Positions 25,247 to 38,742 of a stretch of DNA of 64,000 nt are shown in pieces (position 1 is the first letter of the stretch; the number at the start of each line of letters is the position of its first letter). The notes under the pieces are model-generated. The model was not told the DNA's origin. It saw nothing but the letters and a program-made list of their open reading frames with translations, and did not search any database. Location: contig CM055605.1 of assembly GCA_029379385.1 (NCBI GenBank), forward strand, positions 3,693,001 through 3,757,000, given 5' to 3'. A program made the translations under genes and the position numbers. The stretch comes from Quillaja saponaria (taxonomy: Eukaryota; Streptophyta; Magnoliopsida; Fabales; Quillajaceae).

Positions 25247-27566
25247 ATGGAATCAAACCTGAATTGCTTCCTTCATTGTACGACACCGGTAGTCCAATCC
25301 CTACATCTCCCCAAGGTACGTTTTTATTTTGTTTGCCTTTTCTCTTTTAATTATGTATGAGTTTAATTTGATTGCTCTTTCTGATGGCTTTTTGATGTTT
25401 CCCGAGAAAAGGGTCATTTTAATTTTGTTGATTGTTTGTTTCAGACCGAGATTAGAAACCTTAATCGTTTATGGCATCCGTGGGAGAGAGAAACAGTAGA
25501 ATATTTCACCTTGAGTGATCTCTGGAATTGCTATGATGAATGGAGTGCATATGGTGCTGGAGTTCCAATTGCCATGAACAATGGAGAGACACTTGTGCAG
25601 TACTATGTGCCTTACCTCTCTGGAATTCAAATTTTTACTAGCAATTCATCTGTCAATGGTTTCAGGTATTGCTTTTAGTTTTTACTCTGTAATTTCCCTG
25701 TTTGTATGAGCGTGAAGATCAGAATGGTTGTTGATTATTTTAGTTCGTTTTTCCTTGTGATTGACAGTGGTTTACAAAAAGTTGTAATTATTGGTTTTCA
25801 TTAGCTTCATGTTTTCCCCTAAGTGGAACAACTGTGAATTGGAAAACCCAGTTGTGGTTAGTTGATTTTTTTTATTTCTGCTGACTAATTAGACTTGTTT
25901 GGTACAAATATTCTTCTACAAGCTGCACAATTGAAATGATCGAACATTCATGGGAGTGTGTCCAGGACCTCAAGTTCATCAACTGATCAAATGGATTTCT
26001 GTCCTTCTGAATGAACCTCTGCTCATCTATGCGATAAAATTTGTTGTTTGTCAGTGTTAGATTGATTATACTCAAATATTACAATCTGAATTTCTGACAT
26101 ATTGCTTAAATCTCAGGGATGAGACCGAGTCAGGTTACTGTGAGACAAGGGATTCCTGCAGTGATTCTTGCAGCGAAGAGTGTGAGAGCGAAAAGTTATG
26201 GAGATGGGATGCAAGTTCCTCTGAAGATGGAGGGTTTGAGCAAGAAAACCTTTGGCATCTAAATGATAGACTGGGTTGCCTTTATTTTCAGTATTTTGAA
26301 AAATCAACTCCATATGGAAGAGTACCTCTAATGGATAAGGTACATTTTGTTAGTTATTTGTCAATTGTTATGCTGTTGCAAATTTTACTTTAGCTTTTAA
26401 TTTTTCTCTCTACCTTCATTAGCATGTCATCTGTTTCTTCTATATTCTTCCTCTTCCTTTTTTGTTTTGTTATAACATTAAGACCTATTAATTATTGGTC
26501 ATGGGAATATAGGAAAGCATTTAGGATGTTAGAACCATCTGAAATTCCCTTCATGATAGGCATCTAATAAAGATAAAATGAAAATTTTGACTTTTCAATG
26601 CATATCTAAGGACTCATTTTCCTTTGTATATTGTCCACATAATGGTCTTGATTAGGCCTATATCTCTTATACCAGATGTATATATGATACCTCTTGAGCA
26701 CATGTTCTCCTCTCAGCTTTCTTTTGTTGAATATAATGACTCATTTGTGGTTTTTCAAATGATTATGATGTATAATATCAAAATTCCTCAAGTTCCTTTA
26801 CTTTATAAGTGTAGATTCCATAGACTTAATGGTTCCTTACTTTCAGATCAATGGACTAGCCCGAAGATACCCTGGGTTGATGTCATTGAGGAGTGTGGAT
26901 CTTTCTCCAGCTAGTTGGATGGCAATTGCTTGGTCCGTTTCTCTCTCTTTTTTCATGCCTCTCTTTCTCCTGAACATATATCTCCTCCCCCCCCCCCCCC
27001 CCCCCAAAAAAAAAAAAAATCCTTGATTTTGTTTTATATGAGCATTCGAAATGATTGATAGATTAATAGTGACATTAGCACTTGTCTGTCAATTAGTAAG
27101 AAAAAACTAACAGTATTGGTTCATTTTCAGGTATCCAATATATCATATCCCCATGGGAAGAACCATAAAGGACCTGTCTACATGCTTCCTCACCTACCAC
27201 ACGCTGTCATCTTCATTCCAAGGTATTGTCAATTTGTCCTCTTTTTTGGGTATTCTTGAAAATCTTAGTGAACTCTGTATGTGTTGAAGAATTTGCATTG
27301 GATATTGATGCTTAATCATTGTAGATATGGACCTTGAAGATGAAATTGACGGTGCCCAAAGGAAGAGAAAGAATGGTGAAGGTATCTCTCTCCCTCCGTT
27401 TGGTTTGGCCACTTACAAGATGCAAGGAAATGTGTGGGTCTCAGGTAATTGTGGTCGGGACCAAGAAAAGCTGATGTCCCTTTTGAGCGTAGCAGATTCA
27501 TGGTTGAAGCAACTAAGGGTCCACCATCATGACTTCAACTACTTCATGGGTATATGGCATGGCTAA
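25247..27566 (+). CDS. DUF789 family protein
   Basis: Six exons (25247-25315, 25445-25665, 26117-26339, 26847-26932, 27131-27222, 27325-27566) join to 310 codons plus stop. Residues 1-25 are variable. The DUF789 region follows, with ETVEYFTLSDLWNCYDEWSA, then GAGVPIAMNNGETLVQYYVP, LYFQYFEKSTPYGRVPLMDK, NGLARRYPGL and DLSPASWMAIAWYPIYHIP. The protein ends with a conserved HHHDFNYFMGIWHG tail. A Cys/Ser/Asp/Glu-rich insert (about 100-130) separates the two halves. The biochemical role of this plant family is not established. Length and domain order match Arabidopsis At1g03610. The fourth intron holds a run of 19 C followed by 14 A. Confidence 0.93.
26987..27019 (+). repeat. C19-A14 homopolymer pair in a DUF789 intron
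   Basis: Nineteen C are followed directly by fourteen A. Such a long C run is rare in plant DNA and its length is likely to be misread. It lies between exons 4 and 5 and does not affect the coding sequence. Confidence 0.9.
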
Positions 27567-30500
27567 AAGACCACAACTTCTACAAATTCATTCTTGAAAG
27601 GATTGACCACTAAAAATCCCACCTTTTCGGATTTTTGGTTATGTGCTGTTTACCTGGACTATAGGTCTTTTTCAGTGTGAGGATTGTAGTAGTTGATGCT
27701 TAATCCTTCAAACTTGTCTTGAGTATTTTAGGACCAGTCCTTACTTAGATTTCATCAGTGGGTTATTGAGTTGATCCACTGTTTATCAGATTCCCTCCAA
27801 GAGATCAGTGAGTGTTTTATGTAGAGTGATTGTTAGGACAGAGCAAGACGGAGGAGAGGCTCAAGAACTTTTGAACTTTGAACTTTGAACTTTGATTGTA
27901 TATCACACTTATTCTGACCAGAATGAAGCCTTGAGGCCCTGCAGATTAACCAATTTCTCTTGTGCAGATTATTTAACTTTTATGTTTGATCATAGTGCAG
28001 AAGAAACAGTTGTTCTGGTGCTTGAACAAGCTGCCAGCCTGCTACTGCTTTTGTTTTTGTCACTAACCTTGGCTTTTGACCATCTGCATAAGCTCAGGCT
28101 AACTGGGTTTGAAATTGTTGGGATAGTTAATTTTTATCTGCATCTGAAACTCTCTAACCCAATAGATTGTATGCTAATTTTTGCTTCCCATGTGGGTGGC
28201 CTAATTTTTCTGGTTTAGGACTGTGATGTCATTCACCGCAAATTAGCTGGTTTAGCCTGACAAATCCCAAATTGGAAAATAAACCTGTCTTTTATCAGTT
28301 TATATATATACTTCACTTTCACCAATGTACTACTTACACTACTATTATAAATGCAAATGTTAGTGATGCTAGACAATTAGCTTTTCTTTCATGGTTAATA
28401 TTGTTTGATTTCCACTACATTTCATTTTCAACAATACAATAGTTTGAACGAAAAACAACTAATTTTGATGGATTTTTGTGGATCTAACTATTTCAAACAA
28501 AAATTTTCTCATGGTCTTGTCACTCGTGAGTTGTGAGTGTGAATAAACATTAAGTCATGAGCATCGCCATCAGCTTGTGTCTGGTTATATCATAATCATA
28601 CATAAGTTTTGTTTGTCATCATCTATGTACGTGAATGTGATGCTGCTAAAATACAGTGAGAGGTATGCGTGGCTACAAGCAATGCATTTCTATACTTATG
28701 CTGAAAGTGATAGATATTATCCTAAAAAACTATTTATTTTTTGGTGAAAAAAGAGAACCTGATTCAAAAATAAAAAAACTTGTATTAGGTGAGAAATTTG
28801 GATTGTTTATTAATTTTACATGTCGACAAGTTCATCGAGTTTGAAATGATAGGCAAAAGTCAATTTTTTATATTTTGTGTACAAATTCATAAAAAATTTA
28901 GTTATTATAAAATTGTTAAAGAGATTTGAACCTAATAAATCAGAAAATACAAATATTTAATTACCGAATCAATCTTATTAGGATACAATTGATATAAACT
29001 TTTTGTTTGAATGAAATGTATACAAATAAAAAATATTGATTGAATGAATTTAACTACTACTAAAATTTTCAATAAATTATAATTATTAAATAAAAAGAGT
29101 ATAGTTACTATCATCATTTTATTATTATTAGAAACCTTAATAGAATATTAACTCATTAAAAGAAAAAGTTCAATTACTAGTAAAATTTTTATCTTTATTA
29201 GAACTAATTGATTAAAAATATTTTTTAAAATTAAATAAAAGGACAATTATAGAAGATTAAAAATCATAACAAATTTTTTATTAAATCCGTACTTTTATAG
29301 ATAATATAAATATATAAAACAAGACTATCACGTTTTAACTTATTAGAATACTTAAAAAATCATAAATTATTTTTTAAAAGTGATGTCGTTTACAACGTGA
29401 TAGGAATAAATTGATAATAATATTTTCTTAGCAAAAAAAAAAATAAAATGATAATCACATTAAAATATTTTTCGCGCAAGCAACCAACAAAAGAAGGACA
29501 CTAATTAATATCCACTCATACTTAAAGTATGTCCAAAGTTATCCAAATTTGATATCTTCACTTTTGCAGAGACATAGACCATCAATCGGATCCCAAAAGT
29601 ACAGCCACTTACCATGTGTTACACAAATTTAGTTAATGACTTATATCCTATTTTGGTTATCAAAAATTATATTATTTGTAATTATATTTTTTAATTTATT
29701 TTATTTAATTTATTTTAATTAAATTCTTAATCAAATTAAAATTATTAAATTGAGATGAAATCTAACAAAATTAACTAACGAACATTTTTAGGAGATGATT
29801 AAGAAATGAATATTAACTAAATAATTAGACAAGTTTCTTTTTTCAATTTTAACTGTTACATTCAATTTTAATTTTGTAAAAAAAAATTTTCATAAATTAT
29901 ATATATATTTTTGTCAGGCATTCTTAATCCTATCGACTAAGTATATTGTGTTTTATTTAATTTTAATGATTCTGAATTGATAAATTTTGATTTTGTAAAA
30001 AATTATATCTCAATGGATTTAAATTAAAATAACTAAACTCTAGAAGATTTGATTAATTTTTTTTTAAAGATCAACTTAAAATAATAAATAAACCGTAATT
30101 AATTTACTATGAGTCACAAAAAGTGAATTCGACTACCAACAACACTCATGGCATGGTATTTACAAAGTGAAATGAATCATAGACTGATTGGCTGTGTGAC
30201 ACTTGTGGATTTCACTTGGTTAGACTTAATTATATTTTTGACCTTTATAATTTATTTAAAATTCTAATTTAATCCTCCTAGTTTTGATTTTTAATTGTAT
30301 CCTTATACTTTATGTCAATTTAGTTTTTATTATTTCAAAATCAAACAATATAATTCTTACCGTGAGCTTCCGTTCAAATTGAGTTAACAATGTTTAATGG
30401 GGGCAAATAAAATGTCAATGTGTCGGCAAACATAAGTTAACAAAAATAATATGACTAAATATGTAACTAAGCTAATAAATAGATAATAATACATAGCTTA

Positions 30501-32377
30501 AACTAATAAAAAAATAATTAATTCATGATTTTGAAACTACAAATTTATTCCCCTTCCCAAATATTCCATATCCCTGCAACTGCTGCTTTTTTTTTCTGCA
30601 CTCAACTCATGCCTCTTAGTCAACTCATCTCTGTGGATGCAACAAAGAACATCTCCTCTGCTACCTTTCAGACCAACCAAGGCTGCATCTACATGATTGG
30701 ATACTTGGGATAAGCCCAAACAACTGTATTCATATTTATATTAGATTGGAACTTCCCCAAGAATTTGACAAAGCCCCATAAGCATTAGGCCTTATAATAA
30801 TACTTCCTAAACATTATTAATTTATTATAGTAAATATTTGGCCATTATTTTTCTGAACTGACTACAATATTATCAAAACAATGAGAAAAATCAGAAAACC
30901 AATATCCTGTTGCTTCTCTTGGATGTAGGCATGTATTTGTGGTAATTGATCCAAGTTAGGGATGACAATTTGACATATCAGGTTGGATATCTTATCTATT
31001 CATATCAATTTTTGTTTATCTAATCGTAAATTATTTCAAATTCGATCTAATAAGCAATATAAACCTCCCTACTTTATTTCGAATCTTTTGTATTGGTCTG
31101 AATTTGTGCATGAGCAAATGCCCATGCCAAAAGATTCATATCATTTGGGATTCTATGTACCTTATGCAAGACTTGCGGTGTTGTTGTTTTACACATTTGC
31201 AATGCAGATTAACAGTGCGTTTGAAATACCTAAAAATTATAGAATTCAGTTCATTCAAAAGAATTCTAGGTTTTTTATGCTTGGAACAAATAAAATGGTG
31301 TAAACTTTGAATGAAGTTCATTTGAAATTCATATTTATTCAATTATGAATTCCATACCAAATAGGTTGGATTTCATTTTGTAGAATTTATTTGAGATAAA
31401 TTATTATTTTATTCACCTCAAATGATATTTTTATCTTTAATATTACACGTACTTTTCATTTAGATAAATCGATAAAAAGCCACTTCCATTTCATCTCAAA
31501 TGTTCTTCTAAACCAACTACAAGTTTTTTTGCTCTCAACTTATCTTTTGTTCATTGACTAACAATTAATCTCTCAATCTTTATATATTTAGTTGATCAAT
31601 ATTAGTTTTAATTAAAGATTTGAGGATAGTACTAGGAAAAATATTTAAATTAAAATGAACATTTTATTTATTCCAAATAAGAGAATAGACTAAATTCTAT
31701 AAGTGTAGTTTTTATTCCAAATAAGAGAATTTATTTTAAATGAATTGAACTGTAGAATTTATTTAAAATGAAATGAATTCTATTTTTTATGTTGGTTCAA
31801 ATACATTGTAAGGAAAACACTCTTTTTTCTTTTTAAGAGAAAAATCTTCATATAGATAAATGATTTAATTTAAAATATTTATTAACATTTTAATTAGCAG
31901 AGTTTCTCACGATTGTAGTTGAAATATATCCTAAATACAATTTGTTATATTCTAGTTGTTTATGTTACCATAAAACTCCATCACAAATTTTCTTTTAATT
32001 TTTTGAGTTATTATTTAATTTATTGTCAATATATAAATCTATGTACGGTTAACAAATAAGATTAGAACACATTACTCTATTTAATTAAAATTAAAAATAC
32101 TAGTTGGTGTTAGTGACACATGCACTCTCTTATTTAATCACTACATAAAAATTAGATATAGTAATAATATATAAAATATTATATAAAAAATGCCACAAGA
32201 AAAAAAAGTAATTAAGTGTAACATCCACATAATTATCAACCATTCCATTAGTTGGGTACATAAGGAATCCTATGAAAACTCCTTAATTATTTCCAATTGA
32301 CAAATACTTGATATAAATTAAACTAGGTTCATAGCTAATGATTACTATTTAGAAATGAGGGTACATTACACATAAAT
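27567..32377. other. DUF789 3' UTR and gene-poor intergenic region
   Basis: About 27567-28300 is probably 3' UTR and flank of the DUF789 gene, with TTGAACT repeats near 27868-27892. The open frame at 27892-28218 lacks any domain. From 28300 to 32340 the sequence is very AT-rich with no recognised gene or transposon. The stretch from about 30740 onward is the left part of duplication unit 1. Confidence 0.4.
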
Positions 32378-33517
32378 TCACATTGGGTAGGCCTCAATAA
32401 TAGATGGCAAAGCTTGAATTTTGATGATTTTGTAATGTGGGAATCCTCCTTCTTTTAAGATTCTCTTCCACTCTAACTCACTCCTTTCCCTACCTCCAGA
32501 TGTGTGTGCAATCATAAGCAAATCAAACACCACTCCAATTTCATCAAATACCCCATTACCATCTGCCTTCAATACTGACTCAACTATAATAAGCTTTCCA
32601 CCCTTTTCTGGTATTGCTTTTCTACAATTTTTCAAAATCTTTATGCAATCTTCGTCGCTCCAATCATGCAATATCCACTATATTAAAAAAAAATTAAAAT
32701 TGAAAAATTAGATAAATTTAAAATATTATATTAAGTAGTTGAATTAACTGTTACCTTCATGAAAACAGCATCTGCATTAGGAATAGTTTGAAACATATCT
32801 CCTCCAACATGTGTTACAGCTCCATCGTATGTTGGTGCTGTAGCTACAACATGTGGCAGATCAAAATTTATTCCTTTAATGTGCGGATAAGATTTCACGA
32901 TCTCTGCCATATTCCAGCCGATCCCACCACCCACGTCAACCAACGATCCAATACTCTCGAACTCATCTTTATATTCCGTGAGGATTGCCCTAATCACAAT
33001 CTTAGACGTACATGTCATCCCATCATTGAACAATTTATTGAACTCAGGATTTTCCAATGAAAAATCCCAAATCTCACGGCCATGAGCCTTTTGAAAAGCA
33101 GACCCACCCTGTCTAACACATTGGCTAAAATAATGCCATGGCTTCATTAGCCATGGATGATTTTCCATGAGTAACATAGGAGCCAAGCTCATGTATGAGT
33201 CATGTATGAGCCATTTAGAAGAGTGAGTCAGGTCATAAAGGGTGTCTCCACCGTCTGATGGATGATGTGCGGCGAAGATGTCACGGCGAACTAGCAATCT
33301 CATAATACGTGAGAGGCATGTGATATCTGGTGATGAAGCATCGGAAATACCGGCGATGATTTGGCTCAAGCTGATTGGACCACCATGCTGGTGTATTATA
33401 TCAGCAATGCGGAGCTTCCACAGCACATTTCAATGCCATAGAGTCTGCAAAGCTAAACATGTATTTCCATATTTCAGCTTGGCCTTGTAACACTGCCTGC
33501 TCTTCTTTCTCTTCCAT
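32378..33517 (-). CDS. plant O-methyltransferase (COMT-like), one-base frameshift
   Basis: Two exons (32755-33517 and 32378-32677) encode a class I plant small-molecule O-methyltransferase of about 353 residues if one base is discounted. The ATG at 33515-33517 begins MEEKEEQAVLQGQAEIWKYM, the N-terminal dimerisation domain. After ~34 codons, GTGGAAGCTCC has one A more than the GTGGAGCTCC of the neighbouring copy (position 33416/33417), which shifts the frame. From there the frame is fully open. It contains the SAM-binding motif LVDVGGGIGW, GDMF, the catalytic His in WILHDWSDEDC (exon 2) and the HTSGGRERSELEWKRIL motif. The closest known type is alkaloid 6-O-methyltransferase-like/COMT-like; the substrate is not predictable. 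A TATA box lies at 33606-33613. The gene could be intact if the extra base is an error. Confidence 0.85.
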
Positions 33518-33605
33518 TCTCTCTCTCTCTCTCTTTTTCTCTTTGTGTATGCCTTTTACCTTTTGCCTTTTGTGAGTGTGTGATAGCTTTGTAATGCTTG
33601 CCACG

Positions 33606-33613
33606 CATATATA
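33606..33613 (-). promoter_or_regulatory. TATA box of methyltransferase 1
   Basis: CTATATAT on the minus strand lies about 90 bases before the ATG. A CT-repeat leader (about 33517-33540) lies in between. The equivalent position in the second copy (about 38100-38110) reads GTGTATATGCC and has lost the clean TATA. Confidence 0.55.
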
Positions 33614-33975
33614 GACTAAGGGGGCCATGAAACCCAACAAGACAAAAATTAATGCTATGTATTATTATATCTAATGTTACATGTTAATCAAAGTCACAAT
33701 CACAATCATATAGGAAGTACAAAAATTTTATTCATGTATTATTTACAAGAATTGTTAAAGAATAATTCGAGTAATGATCTCATATTCAAGCTTCATATAT
33801 AATAGATATTGTATATGAAATATTGTCGATCCTGAAATTGATCACATTCGAATTTATTAAAATTCTGACCTGCTTTTAGTTTATTAGCTGAAATTCGATA
33901 TCAATTAAGCAATTATTGACATTTCTTTTATAGTCTTCTATACAATTTGTATTCATTTAACAAATGGATGATTCG

Positions 33976-33979
<4 letters not shown>

Positions 33980-34009
<30 letters not shown>
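33980..34009 (+). repeat. (AT)n microsatellite
   Basis: About 15 uninterrupted AT units lie in the upstream flank of methyltransferase 1. Not seen at the matching place in duplication unit 2. Confidence 0.85.
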
Positions 34010-34010
<1 letters not shown>

Positions 34011-35149
34011 CAAAACATGATCAATTTAAATTTTAAATAATATGCGAAGTATTTAATATTATAGCAATTCGAATTGGATATTCATCGTAATTGATACGAT
34101 GTAGTTTGTTATTTTTTATGTATTTTATAAGAATGAGTATTGTGTAGCTTAATATTGATGCACCTTTTGATTTTTTAATAATTAATTGAGTAGTTTTTAA
34201 AAATAATTAAGGCTAGATGCACCTTTAAAAAAATAATTAATTCTTAATTGACACTTCAAAGCTAGTTAAAATCCTTGTGGTCACAATAATCAAATTACCT
34301 TCATAATTTTGTAAATGATGGTTCTAGAACCACAGTGTGAGGTGACAATTTAACTTCCGTGGCCAACTTTATTTTACCTTCTAACTAGGTGATAATTCAA
34401 CCTCAATTGTCAATTTCTAATGAATCTTTTTAATTTTCTTTTTTGAAACCATCATCTAAGTTAAACACCTGGCAATCTACAATTAGTGTGTGCCCAAGAA
34501 AATGATTAATTACTATTTATAATTTTTATTTAAGCAGTTAAAGAAGCATTAAGCTAAAAAAAATGGTTGCACAAAACAAGAGAAAGAAACAAAATCTCAC
34601 CTAAACTCGTAAAAGATTTAAGTTTTTCTTTTGACACTAATATTATATAACGTAAGCAATAGTCAGCAAAACGCAATAATTATTTTTGAAATAAAATTAA
34701 ATGACTTATTATTGTCAAACTATTAGTTGATGAAGATTCACCAAATAAATATTCATTGGTGGGTTGGTAACCAAATTGTTAAATTGATGACAACCACAAT
34801 TGCTTGCTTATTGGGGTGGCCGGGTTCGAATTTACGACCCAATGGGATAGGGGAGTGTCTTAGGCTCTAATATCATATCATATAAACTATGCTTAGAATG
34901 ATATATTTTATTGATTACATACTAATTATTTCTAAACACTTTAACAATTCAAAAAATTAAATACATAATAAGGGACAATTCAAAAAATTAAATACATAAT
35001 AAGGGGCAAGAGTTTATAGTGATTATTACTTTAACGAACATCAAAATTAAACTTATGAAAGTTTTGATTAATTCTTCGGTGAATTTAGGGTTTTATTCTA
35101 AACTTCTATTCATACAGTTTTCAAAATTGTTTTTAAAATTGAGAAACAT

Positions 35150-35850
35150 AAGAAAAGATTAATTGTTTCTCACTATTATCACATCTTACCCATGAAGTAA
35201 AATGTCTAACTAAATGGAATCATTGGTAGCTACAAGAAGAGGCTAATGTTGTTTTGGTTACCACAAATACTAAAAAGGAACCTCAAACATTATAACTGCA
35301 TGTAGTGGTGACTTTTTTTTTTGTTGGCTATATTAGAAATGCTCGAACTTAACAGTAGAGGGTGAGTAGAGGGTGTTAAGATAAGTATTAACTGCTCGAG
35401 CTAAGTTCTTAGTAGTTTATAGTGGTGACTTTCTATCAGAGTCTTCAAGTATGTTTATCATCTAGAAAGTGTTGTTAGAGAAATTTCAAAATTGAAAAAG
35501 GATGCCATCTTTTGAAATCTGAAAGCAAATAGTACTATACCAAGTGCACAAAAATGTTGACTTAATTTAGTGTTGTGACAGTTTAAGTACAACTAGATTT
35601 GGACGACAAGTAAAGAGGATAAATTGAAAATTGCCAAAAGGAACTAGGCTAGTTAATTATTCACAATCCTGAATCTAGCCTCAAATCCAAATTTTCTGTT
35701 GATAATTAAATACACTTTGGGAGAAAAAAAAGTATCGAATCTTTTTTTTTGTTGTTGCACAAATCCTCTTATATAACCGGAAGAATTCCAATTCTTTAAT
35801 ATACCAGATATGTCCTTACATATAGCAACAAATTTTCAAGAAAGATTTAT
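35150..35850 (-). pseudogene. decayed fragment of the ELMO gene
   Basis: This stretch is collinear with 40690-41735, inside the ELMO gene. Shared phrases include AGCTACAAGAAGA with TTTTGG and ACAAATACTAAAA; AAACATTATAAC; a GTGATGAC/GTGGTGAC block; TTGACTTAATT; AATTAGGCTAG/GAACTAGGCTAG; and, at the right end, ATATGTCCTTxCA with CAAATTTTCAAGA, which belongs to an ELMO exon (41682-41736). The exon at 41399-41519 is missing and no frame is open, so it cannot be coding. It is the downstream part of duplication unit 1 and shows that the duplicated segment included both the methyltransferase and part of the ELMO gene. It lacks the SINE present in the live gene. Confidence 0.75.
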
Positions 35851-36858
35851 GCATTAATTATTATATATACTTATATTAACACTTTTTATGCCACTTTTAT
35901 CCTTATGTGTTATTTTTAGTTTTAAGTTCAAAATACACATTTAATTTAGAAATTGAAATTTATTATTTAATAATTAATATAAGAATAATTCTTTAAAAAT
36001 TAATGATATTTTCACAATTCCTTTAATATAGTTCTTTGTTAAAAATTAATGTAGTTCTTTCAAAAAAAAGTTATTTCACTTAACCAATATTTCAAACTTA
36101 AAACTAAAAGTAAAATAATAAGAGTCAAAATGACATAAAAAGTGCAAATATAAAATTTAGTACCTATTTAGAAAGAAAATTTAAAAGTAAGAGTTTTGAA
36201 AATGTAAATTTATTGTATGACTTAATTAGAATGTGAAAAAAAAAAAAAGAAAAGACTTATTTGTATTTTTCTTAATATTTTATGTTAGCTTGGATTTTTC
36301 TGAAGAATAGTTGGCAAAAGCCCTAAGCATTAGCCCTTATAAGATAAGGACTTCCAAAACAAATACTATAGACTATAGTCAGTAGTTGTCATGATTGTTA
36401 GAATTGAAAAATTAAATTAATGTCTAATTTAGTTCATATAGATTTTAAAAAGCACATAAGGTATATCACTTGATTTAATAGTATGTCACAAAGATCTAAA
36501 ATTGAATCTCATTTCTACTTAAAATAGAGATTTATAAATAAATATTTTTTTTTTAAAAATGTACTAGTTGGTTTAATTGATAAAATTATTTGATTTTGTA
36601 TATCAAAATTCTGAGATTAAATCTAACCTTTATCAGAATAAAGAGTTTATAGAATTAGAAAGATTTATATCCGTTGTGTAACTTTTAGATAATAATTAAT
36701 CATTATATTTTGTGAAACAACAAAGAAAATAGAAGGTACATCGTTCCTGAGAACTAATATTTAATTATTTTCAGTTGACAAAAACTCAGGACATAAATTA
36801 AATTACACGGGTCATAGCTAATGAATATTAAAATAGAGAAATGATGGTACATCAAAAT

Positions 36859-38025
36859 TCACATTGGGTATGCCTCAATAATTGATGGTAAAGCTTGAAT
36901 TTTGATGACTTTGTAATGAGGGAATCCTCCTTTTTCTAAGATTCTCTTCCACTCCAACTCTGTCCTTTCCTTACCACCAGATGTATGTGCAATTATACTT
37001 AAATCAAGCACCAACTCATTAATGTCATCAAATTTCCCATTACCATCTTCCTTTAAAACTGACTGAACAGTAATAAGCTTTCCAGCCTTCTCTAGTATTG
37101 CTTTTCTGCAATTCTTCAAAATCTTTATACATTGTTCGTCATTCCAATCATGCAATATCCACTGCAATAAAAATAATAATAAATAAGTTCAAAAAATAAA
37201 CTTAAAAGTTATATAATATTTCATTATCAACATGCACTTATCATCACATATCTGATTAACTTATGTTTACCTTCATAAAAATCGCGTTAGCACTAGGAAT
37301 AGCTTGAAACATATCTCCTCCAACATGAGTTACAACTCCATAATACGATGGAGTTGTAACTACAACATGTAATTGATCAAAATTTATTCCTTTAATGTGC
37401 GGATAAGATTGAACGAGCTCCATCATATTTCCCTCCGGTCCCACCACCCACGTCATCCAATACTCTCAAACCCATGTTTGTATTACGTGAGGACTGCCTT
37501 AATTATAATCCTAGACGTACATTCCATACATCATTGAACATTTTATTGAATTCTGGATTTTGTGATGCAAAATCCCAAATCTCACGGCCATGAGCTTTTT
37601 GAAAAGCAATTCCACCTTCTCTCACACATTGACTGAATTAGTGTCAAGGATTCATTAGCCATGAATGGGTTTGAATAAGAAGCAAAGGGGCCAAGCTCAT
37701 GTTTGAATCATGTAAGAGCCATTTGGAAGAATGGGTCAGGTCTTAAAGCGTGTCTCCACCGTCTGATGGGTGATGTACGGCAAAGATGTGACGGCGGACT
37801 AGCAATCTCATAATACGTGAGAGGCATGTGATATCTGGTGATGGAGCGTCGGAAATACCGGGGATGATTTGGCTTCAAGCTGATTGGACCACCATGCTGG
37901 TGTACTATATCAGCAATGCGGAGCTCCACAGCACATTTCAATGCAATGGAGTCTGCAAAGCTAAACTTGTATTTCCATATTTCAGCTTGGCCTTGAAACG
38001 CTGCCTGCTCTTCTTCCTCTTCCAT
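36859..38025 (-). pseudogene. O-methyltransferase pseudogene, second copy
   Basis: Exon 2 (36859-37161) is intact, with WILHDWNDEQC, HTSGGKERTELEWKRIL and the same IKIQALPSIIEAYPM end as copy 1. Exon 1 (37271-38025) is broken several times. An extra base near 37874 shifts the frame after about residue 50. In-frame TGA and TAA replace the W and Y codons of the WHYFSQC segment near 37630-37645. Further shifts lie near 37525 and a short deletion near 37450, just before the SAM motif, which reads VGGGTG in a different frame. The core promoter TATA seen in copy 1 is also degraded. With several independent lesions this copy cannot make a methyltransferase. A separate short transcript from exon 2 would lack the SAM site. 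Confidence 0.92.
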
Positions 38026-38742
38026 TCTCTCTCTCTCTCTCTCTCTGTATGCCTTTTGCCTTTTGTGAGTGTGTATGCAATAATTCTGTAATGCTGGCCA
38101 GGCATATACACACGAAGGGAACCTATATTGGAACCGACAAGACAAAATTAGTGCTATGTAAAGTTAATAAAAAAACCACAATCATAGAGTACAAAAGTCT
38201 TACTTTAATTTAACAAATGTTACAAGACTAATTTATATTTCCGATCCAGTCATGATAGATTATTTTCATTAGAATTAAAAAATTATAAAGATTTTACTTT
38301 TTATTATTACATAAATATGAAAAGATTAACAAAGAATTAAATTAAACTCGATATTTTATCAGTTGAATTTCATGAGATTTTTTTGTTGTTATAATAATCA
38401 ATTACCCATTAAATTTTACATAATGATTCTAGAACATGATGGTGTGAGGTGTGACAATTTAACTACCATGGCCTACTTTATTATACTTTCTAATTAACTA
38501 GGTGATAATTCAACCTCAATTGTCAACTACAAGTCAATTTTCTTTTTCTCGAAAGCATCTTCTCAGTTAAGCACATAGCAATGTGTACAATAATTAGTGT
38601 ATTGGAAAAAGAGATTAATTAGTATTTATTTGCAGGCTAATTAGTAAGAAGATGCTAATGCTTGTAGATTCCACAAAGGAAAATGGGAGAATTGTTGTAT
38701 AAAACAAGGGGGAGACATTATTTTACCTAAACTTGTATAAAA

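Larger units (their letters stand above)
30740..35870 (+). repeat. segmental tandem duplication, unit 1
   Basis: This unit carries, in order, a flank phrase near 30765 (CATAAGCATTAGGCCTTATAA), the 3' flank of methyltransferase 1, the gene itself (32378-33517), its 5' flank with AGGTGATAATTCAACCTCAA near 34390, and a decayed ELMO fragment (35150-35850). The same series occurs in unit 2. Divergence is clear but order and orientation are kept, which indicates one head-to-tail duplication. Confidence 0.75.

Noticed and set aside
27892..28218. 108-codon plus-strand open frame after DUF789
   Set aside because: Lies in the probable 3' UTR and shows no family features.
34795..34850. Possible second SINE (GGGTTCGAAT box B-like phrase)
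   Set aside because: No convincing box A, tail or target duplication was found.
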